Source: an uncultured Roseateles sp. | Lineage (GTDB): Bacteria > Pseudomonadota > Gammaproteobacteria > Burkholderiales > Burkholderiaceae | Length of the DNA: 8,442 nucleotides | Direction of reading: 5' to 3' | NCBI GenBank assembly: GCA_946480605.1 | Contig: CAMLKW010000197.1 | Location: 1 to 8,442 of the forward strand | The notes under the pieces: generated by a model | Seen by the model: only the letters and a program-made list of their open reading frames with translations | The model's database searches: none | What the model was told of the DNA's origin: nothing | Position numbers and translations under genes: made by a program | Shown here: positions 5,455-8,442 of the stretch, in pieces | How the letters are laid out: each line of letters starts with the position of its first letter | Position numbering within the stretch: position 1 is the stretch's first letter

Positions 5455-6550
5455 CGATGTAGTGCATCTCGACGCGCGGCTCGGCCGCCACCGCCGCGCT
5501 GCCGCGCAGCTGGGAGTAGCGGTCCGCGCGGGCGGTCCACACGCCCGCGATGGCGCCCGCCAGTTGCTCGTCGTTGACCGGCTCCGACCCGCGCAGCAGG
5601 GTGCGCAGGTCGTGGCCACGGCTGGCGAACAGGCAGGTGTAGAGCCGGCCCTCGGTGGACAGCCGGGCGCGGTTGCAGTCGCCGCAGAAGGCCTGCGTGA
5701 CGCTGGAGATGAAGCCCACCTCGCCGGCGCCGTCGGCATAGGCCCAGCGCTCGGCGGTCTCGCCCGGCGCGCTGGCCGACAGCGGCTGCAGCGGGAACTC
5801 GGCGGCGATGCGGCGCTGCACCTCGGCCGAGGGCAGCACCTGATCCATGCGCCAGCCGTTGGTGGCGCCCACGTCCATGTACTCGATGAAGCGCAGCGTC
5901 ACGCCGCGACCGCGGAAGTGGCGCGCCATCGGCAGGATCTGGTCGTCGTTGACGCCGCGCTGCACCACCATGTTGACCTTGATGGGCCCGAGGCCCGCGG
6001 CCTGTGCGGCGGCAATGCCGTCCAGCACGTCGGCGACCGGGAAGCCCACGTCGTTCATGCGCTGGAACACGGCGTCGTCGAGGCCGTCCAGACTGACCGT
6101 CAGGCGGTTCAGGCCGGCCGCCTTCAGGCCGGCCGCCTTCTTCACCAGCGTGGAGCCGTTGGTGGTCAGCGTCAGGTCCAGCGCGCGGCCGTCGGGTGTG
6201 CGCAGTTGGGCCAGCATGGCCAGCAGCGCGTCCAGCCCGCGGCGCAGCGTGGGTTCGCCGCCGGTGATGCGCAGCTTCTCGACACCCAGAGCCACGAAGA
6301 TGCGGGCCAGCCGCGTGATTTCCTCAAAACTGAGGAGATCGGCATGGGGCAGGAACTCGTGGTGCTTGTCGAACACCTGCTTGGGCATGCAGTAGCCGCA
6401 GCGGAAGTTGCAGCGATCCGTCACCGAGATGCGCAGATCGCGCAGCGGCCGGCCTAGCGCGTCGATCAGCGGGACGCCGAACGCGCCGGCCGCGGCCACC
6501 GGGAGGCGCGGCGAGCGGGTGTCGTGCAGGGGAATGACGCGTGCGGACAT
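5447..6550 (-). CDS. moaA: GTP 3',8-cyclase MoaA
   Basis: MoaA is the radical-SAM enzyme that, with MoaC, converts GTP to cyclic pyranopterin monophosphate, the first step of molybdopterin synthesis. The 367-residue sequence has the radical-SAM cluster motif CNFRCGYC (Cys47, Cys51, Cys54) after LRISVTDR, then the SAM-binding ITGGEP (95-100) and LTTNGSTL (128-135). The second [4Fe-4S] cluster ligands are Cys289, Cys292 and Cys306 in [21 protein letters not shown]. The conserved C-terminal Gly-Gly (366-367), needed for activity in MoaA, is intact. The N-terminus from ATG 6550 has about 25 residues before the core, ordinary for Burkholderiales homologues, though no strong ribosome binding site is visible. 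It heads an overlapping operon with mobA and a GNAT gene and is divergent from the PfkB kinase, 74 bp away. Confidence 0.96.
   Translation of the reverse strand: MSARVIPLHDTRSPRLPVAAAGAFGVPLIDALGRPLRDLRISVTDRCNFRCGYCMPKQVFDKHHEFLPHADLLSFEEITRLARIFVALGVEKLRITGGEPTLRRGLDALLAMLAQLRTPDGRALDLTLTTNGSTLVKKAAGLKAAGLNRLTVSLDGLDDAVFQRMNDVGFPVADVLDGIAAAQAAGLGPIKVNMVVQRGVNDDQILPMARHFRGRGVTLRFIEYMDVGATNGWRMDQVLPSAEVQRRIAAEFPLQPLSASAPGETAERWAYADGAGEVGFISSVTQAFCGDCNRARLSTEGRLYTCLFASRGHDLRTLLRGSEPVNDEQLAGAIAGVWTARADRYSQLRGSAAVAAEPRVEMHYIGG
6110..6139. repeat. Perfect 15-bp tandem duplication inside moaA
   Basis: The unit CAGGCCGGCCGCCTT occurs twice without a gap (6110-6124 and 6125-6139). Being a multiple of three it keeps the frame and encodes a doubled five-residue unit in [10 protein letters not shown] (residues 138-147). 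Other MoaA proteins have a similar alanine/leucine-rich helix here, so the repeat may be chance codon use rather than a recent duplication. Confidence 0.7.
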
Positions 6551-6624
6551 AGGGGGATTGTCGCAGCCGCGCCATGTCCTCGGGCACTTGCGGCCATGGC
6601 GGCGGCGCGCTTGAATGGGCGCGA

Positions 6625-7560
6625 ATGATCCAGATCCTCCATCCCGACCTGCCCCACTTCATCGCCTTTGGCGAAGCCCTGACCGAACTCATCCGCACCG
6701 GCCCCGACCGGTGGCGCAGCGCCTGCGGCGGCTCGCCCTGGAATGTGGCGATGGCCATGTCCACGCTGGGCCAGCTGAGCGCCTTCGCCGGCGCCATCAG
6801 CAACGACCCCTTTGGTGACGAGATCTGGCGGGCCAGCCAGGCGGCGCACCTGGACCCGCGCTTCATCCAGCAACTGGCCCGCCCGCCGCTGCTGGCCGTG
6901 GTGCATGAGGCCGATCCGCCGCGCTCCTTCCTCATCGGCCAGGACAGCGCCGACCTGCATTTCCGCCCCGAGGGCCTGCCGGTGGGCTGGACGCGCTCGC
7001 TGCGCTGGGCCCATTTCGGCAGCCTGGGGCTGGTGAGGCCGCCGCTGGCGCCACGTCTGCTGGCGCTGGCCCAGGCCCTGAAGGCCGAGGGGCGGCTGAT
7101 CAGCTACGACCCGAACTTCCGTGCGCCGCCCATGGACCCGAGCTACGACGACACGCTGGAGCAGATGTGCCGGCTGGCCGACGTCATCAAGGTGTCCGAG
7201 GACGACCTGCGCGGCCTGTTCCGGCTGCCCGACCATCGCTCCGGCCTGGCACAGATCGCCGCCTGGAACCCCGGCGCCTGGCTGCTGCTGACCCGCGGCG
7301 AGGCCGGCGCGACGCTGTACCACGGCGTGGAGGAGGCCAGCGGCCTGCCGCCCCGGGTGGACGTGGTGGACAGCGTGGGCGCCGGCGATGCGGCGCTGGC
7401 GGGCCTGCTGGATAGCCTGATGCGAGATGCCGGCGCACCGGCCGAGGTGCATTTGCGCTGGTCGCTGGCCGCCGGTGCGGCGGCCTGCACGGCAGCCGGC
7501 TTTGCCCCGCCGCCGCCGGCCCTGGTGGCGGCGCTGGAGGAGGACGTGCAGATGCGCTGA
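6625..7560 (+). CDS. PfkB/ribokinase-family carbohydrate kinase (fructokinase-like)
   Basis: The enzyme phosphorylates a sugar with ATP in the cytoplasm. Fructose is the common guess for this branch but cannot be proved from sequence. From ATG 6625 it has 311 residues, typical for the family. The N-terminus [11 protein letters not shown] leads to the substrate-binding stretch [17 protein letters not shown] (33-49), matching the PfkB 'GG-x-x-x-N-x-A' signature. The central region has ISYDPNFR (159-166), usual in fructokinases. ATP-site sequences are [12 protein letters not shown] (221-232) and [15 protein letters not shown] (248-262), with Asp255 as catalytic base. The common D-T-x-G-A-G-D is D-S-V-G-A-G-D here, a conservative change. 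An in-frame ATG at 6574 would add 17 residues with no family match. The ribosome binding site is weak at both. The gene runs opposite to moaA and ends 78 bp before paaG; I see no terminator in between. Confidence 0.87.
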   Translation: MIQILHPDLPHFIAFGEALTELIRTGPDRWRSACGGSPWNVAMAMSTLGQLSAFAGAISNDPFGDEIWRASQAAHLDPRFIQQLARPPLLAVVHEADPPRSFLIGQDSADLHFRPEGLPVGWTRSLRWAHFGSLGLVRPPLAPRLLALAQALKAEGRLISYDPNFRAPPMDPSYDDTLEQMCRLADVIKVSEDDLRGLFRLPDHRSGLAQIAAWNPGAWLLLTRGEAGATLYHGVEEASGLPPRVDVVDSVGAGDAALAGLLDSLMRDAGAPAEVHLRWSLAAGAAACTAAGFAPPPPALVAALEEDVQMR

Positions 7561-7582
7561 TCGGGGTTTCTACCCGTGCGTC

Positions 7583-7611
7583 TTGATCTCGGACAACTTG
7601 AGCCCTAGGAT
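7583..7611 (+). promoter_or_regulatory. Predicted sigma-70-type promoter of paaG
   Basis: A -35 candidate TTGATC (7583-7588) and a -10 candidate TAGGAT (7606-7611) are separated by exactly 17 bp. Each matches four of six consensus bases. The predicted start of transcription would be about 7617-7619, inside the palindrome described next, leaving a leader of about 20 nt before ATG 7639. Confidence 0.6.
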
Positions 7612-7613
7612 TA

Positions 7614-7627
7614 ACCGACCGGTCGGT
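7614..7627. promoter_or_regulatory. Perfect 14-bp palindrome, probable TetR-type (PaaR-like) operator
   Basis: ACCGACCGGTCGGT is a perfect palindrome centred between 7620 and 7621. It ends 11 bp before the paaG ATG, just after the predicted -10. A bound repressor here would cover the transcription start. Sequences of this shape resemble operators of TetR-family regulators, and I recall PaaR sites of phenylacetate operons in Burkholderiales looking like this. That assignment rests on memory and on the neighbouring gene, not on a motif search. Confidence 0.72.
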
Positions 7628-7638
7628 AGAGAAATCCC

Positions 7639-8442
7639 ATGTCCGAACCCTTGATCCAGATCGAACAGCAGGACGCCGTGCGCGTCATGCGGCTGAACCG
7701 CCCCGAGGCCTTGAACGCGTTCACCGCCGCCATGCTGGGCCAGCTGCGCCAGGCGCTGCAGGCGGCGGCCGAGGATGGGCAGGTGCGCTGCGTGCTCATC
7801 ACCGGTGCCGGGCGCGCCTTCAGCGCGGGCCAGGACCTGGCCGATCCACATGTGGCGCCCAGCCGTGAGCCCGGGGCGGCGCCCAAGGACATCGGCCACA
7901 TGCTGGACCACTACTACATCCCGCTGGCCCTGCGGCTGCGCAGCATGCCGGTGCCGGTGGTTGCCGCGGTCAACGGTGTGGCAGCAGGCGCCGGCGCCAA
8001 TCTGGCCTTCGGTTGCGACATCGTGGTGGCCGCGGAGAGCGCGAGCTTCATCCAGGCCTTCTCCAAGATCGGTCTGATCCCCGACTGCGGCGGCACCTGG
8101 CTGCTGCCGCGGCTGGTGGGGCGTGCCAAGGCGCTGGAGCTGGCGCTGCTGGGCGACAAGATCAAGGCGCCCGAGGCGCAGGCGCTGGGCCTGATCGCGC
8201 GCGTGGTGCCGGATGCCGACCTGCAGGACACTGCCATGGCGCTGGCCCGCAAGCTGGCCGGCATGCCCACGCGGGCGCTGGCCGAGACGCGCCGGGCCAT
8301 GGATGACGCGATGCTGACCGACTACGAGTCCGCGCTGAAGCGCGAGGGCGGACTGCAAAGCCAGCTGGGCTTCTCGCACGACTATCTGGAAGGTGTCTCC
8401 GCCTTCATGGACAAGCGCCAACCCGAGTTCAAGGATCGCTGA
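7639..8442 (+). CDS. paaG: 2-(1,2-epoxy-1,2-dihydrophenyl)acetyl-CoA isomerase PaaG
   Basis: PaaG isomerises ring-1,2-epoxyphenylacetyl-CoA to oxepin-CoA in aerobic phenylacetate degradation. The 267-residue protein is a crotonase-fold enzyme: LNRPEALNAF (19-28), AFSAGQDLAD (60-69) and VNGVAAGAGANLAFGCDIV (111-129) form the CoA pocket and oxyanion hole. The region HYYIPLALRLRSMPVPVV (91-108) and SFIQAFSKIGLIPDCGGTWLLP read as PaaG-type. The two catalytic glutamates of true enoyl-CoA hydratases are replaced (Asn121 and Phe141 by my alignment), while Asp149 in IPDCGG sits where isomerases of this fold keep their acid. This favours isomerase over hydratase. It ends EGVSAFMDKRQPEF, as in PaaG. 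The ATG lies behind a promoter with a TetR-type palindrome. The stop codon is the last base of the window, and further paa genes probably follow. A less specific enoyl-CoA hydratase/isomerase is the main alternative. Confidence 0.9.
   Translation: MSEPLIQIEQQDAVRVMRLNRPEALNAFTAAMLGQLRQALQAAAEDGQVRCVLITGAGRAFSAGQDLADPHVAPSREPGAAPKDIGHMLDHYYIPLALRLRSMPVPVVAAVNGVAAGAGANLAFGCDIVVAAESASFIQAFSKIGLIPDCGGTWLLPRLVGRAKALELALLGDKIKAPEAQALGLIARVVPDADLQDTAMALARKLAGMPTRALAETRRAMDDAMLTDYESALKREGGLQSQLGFSHDYLEGVSAFMDKRQPEFKDR

Noticed and set aside
5294..6457. 387-codon plus-strand open frame antisense to moaA
   Set aside because: MoaA motifs, including both cluster cysteine sets, prove the minus-strand frame; the plus-strand translation is low complexity.
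6588..6624. TTGCGG-17 bp-TTGAAT as a promoter giving a leaderless PfkB kinase mRNA
   Set aside because: Weak hexamers in a 74-bp divergent gap; the start would fall on the ATG itself, which is possible but unsupported.
6700..6713. ACCGGTGG-like half site in the PfkB gene as a second copy of the paaG operator
   Set aside because: Only a half match with no palindrome, inside coding sequence.

Overview
The window is GC-rich DNA with tightly packed genes, short overlaps and strong G/C preference at third codon positions. Together with the gene families present (UreG/UreD, a YgdQ-type TerC protein, MoaA/MobA, and PaaG behind a TetR-type palindrome), this suggests a betaproteobacterium of the order Burkholderiales, perhaps the Rubrivivax/Leptothrix/Roseateles group. 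The taxonomic call is inference from protein flavour, not a search result. I see no transposase, integrase, CRISPR array, tRNA or rRNA, and no compositional break.

Layout. (1) 1-1033, plus strand: the end of a urease cluster, with the C-terminal third of UreG followed by UreD. The 5' part of ureD is interrupted by an in-frame TGA. (2) 1148-1175: a minus-strand intrinsic terminator, then terC (1241-1999, minus). (3) 2103-3671, minus strand: an Mpo1-like DUF962 membrane protein followed 12 bp later by a PanE/ApbA-type ketopantoate reductase. (4) 3766-4383, plus strand: a YceI-like lipoprotein, divergent from the DUF962 gene and overlapping the next gene tail to tail. (5) 4374-6550, minus strand: an overlapping operon moaA-mobA-GNAT acetyltransferase. 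(6) 6625-7560, plus strand: a PfkB-family sugar kinase, divergent from moaA. (7) 7561-8442, plus strand: a compact regulated promoter with a perfect 14-bp palindrome, then paaG of phenylacetate catabolism, which ends at the window edge.

How the genes work together. UreG and UreD are nickel-insertion chaperones for urease. MoaA makes the first molybdopterin intermediate, and MobA attaches GMP at the end of the same pathway, so those two share a process. PaaG isomerises the ring epoxide of phenylacetyl-CoA to the oxepin, and probably begins or belongs to a paa operon continuing to the right. The remaining genes are housekeeping or of unknown physiological role and are not obviously linked to one another.

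Most of the window is conventional. The points most worth a second look are the ureD 5' end, where TGA replaces a Trp codon otherwise expected in UreD; the same 8-bp overlap, NTGGCTGA, at three separate gene junctions with TTG, GTG and ATG as start codon; and the operator overlapping the predicted paaG transcription start. I did not find convincing evidence for a wholly new biological system here.
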